Origin: Undivivens sp041652635
GTDB lineage: Bacteria > Omnitrophota > Gorgyraeia > Gygaellales > Profunditerraquicolaceae
DNA: 5,305 nucleotides
Reading direction: 5' to 3'
Assembly: GCA_041652635.1 (NCBI GenBank)
Contig: JBAZGW010000090.1
Location: 1-5,305, forward strand
Below, one piece after another: positions 5,240-5,305 of this stretch (its first letter is position 1; the number at the start of each line of letters is the position of its first letter). The position numbers were made by a program, and so were the translations under genes. The notes under the pieces were generated by a model, which was not told the origin of the DNA, did no database searches, and saw only the letters and a program-made list of their open reading frames with translations.

Positions 5240-5257
5240 TTAGATTTTTGTTAGCCA

Positions 5258-5282
5258 GCCCGCCGACGCTCCAATGGCGGGC
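5258..5282 (-). repeat. Fifth palindromic unit, next to a duplicated tRNA-Pro 5' end
   Basis: This 25-nt palindrome has arms GCCCGCCG and TGGCGGGC (one G-U pair) and the loop ACGCTCCAA. It belongs to the same family as the units at 5018-5108, with the second stem pair changed to C-G. It abuts CACGCCCCG (5283-5291) exactly as the unit at 5084-5108 abuts the same 9 bases at 5109-5117. The insertion point relative to the tRNA-Pro acceptor strand is therefore the same in both places. Confidence 0.8.
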
Positions 5283-5291
5283 CACGCCCCG
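5283..5291 (-). other. Fragment of a tRNA-Pro 5' end (positions 1-9)
   Basis: CGGGGCGTG on the minus strand is identical to positions 1-9 of both tRNA-Pro copies. With its flank it forms a ~15-nt direct repeat (CTAACGGGGCGTGGC) with the start of the intact gene. It could be the leftover 5' end of a third copy, or a target duplication that restored the intact gene after the palindrome inserted. The sequence beyond 5291 does not decide between these. Confidence 0.6.
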
Positions 5292-5305
5292 TTAGGCATC
5301 CTACA

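Overview
The window looks like a chromosomal stretch of a Gram-negative (diderm) bacterium. The evidence is an AsmA-like envelope protein, a lipoprotein with an outer-membrane-type sorting signal (no Asp at +2), a sigma70-type promoter and, for two genes, good Shine-Dalgarno sites. The tandem '(F/Y)IPSGWMGD(F/Y)GD' domains of the lipoprotein resemble proteins I associate with uncultured lineages such as Candidatus Omnitrophica. That placement is a guess from memory, not a demonstrated assignment. Every supported gene lies on the minus strand, so transcription runs from high to low coordinates.

In transcription order: (1) a tRNA-Pro(UGG) cluster at 4916-5291. It holds one intact gene (5165-5239), one copy whose arms are all present but split by two palindromic-repeat insertions (4916-5117), and a 9-nt fragment of a third 5' end with the same kind of palindrome attached (5258-5291). 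(2) A roughly 421-bp non-coding fold-back element (4474-4894) with 30-bp terminal inverted repeats, lying directly upstream of tRNA-Arg(UCU). (3) tRNA-Arg(UCU), 4386-4459. (4) An AsmA-like membrane-anchored protein, 3195-4361. (5) A lipoprotein with two tandem beta-sandwich-like domains, 1696-3090, with its own candidate promoter overlapping a perfect palindrome and a strong terminator. (6) A membrane-anchored protein of unknown function, 829-1569. (7) tRNA-His(GUG), 705-782, with a near-consensus promoter and a strong terminator. (8) An AT-rich ParB-like helix-turn-helix gene (94-609) and a translationally coupled gene that runs off the window.

The three central proteins look like envelope components: an inner-membrane AsmA-like protein, a lipoprotein and a signal-anchored protein. 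Nothing in the sequence proves a shared pathway, and the lipoprotein gene is bounded by its own candidate promoter and terminator.

The most notable feature is the interrupted tRNA-Pro. A 99-nt block (three 33-nt units) sits between tRNA positions 9 and 10, and a 28-nt unit sits between positions 25 and 26, so the two insertions bracket the D-arm at helix boundaries. The 25-nt palindromes show compensatory base changes in their stems. The acceptor, anticodon and T arms match the intact gene exactly.
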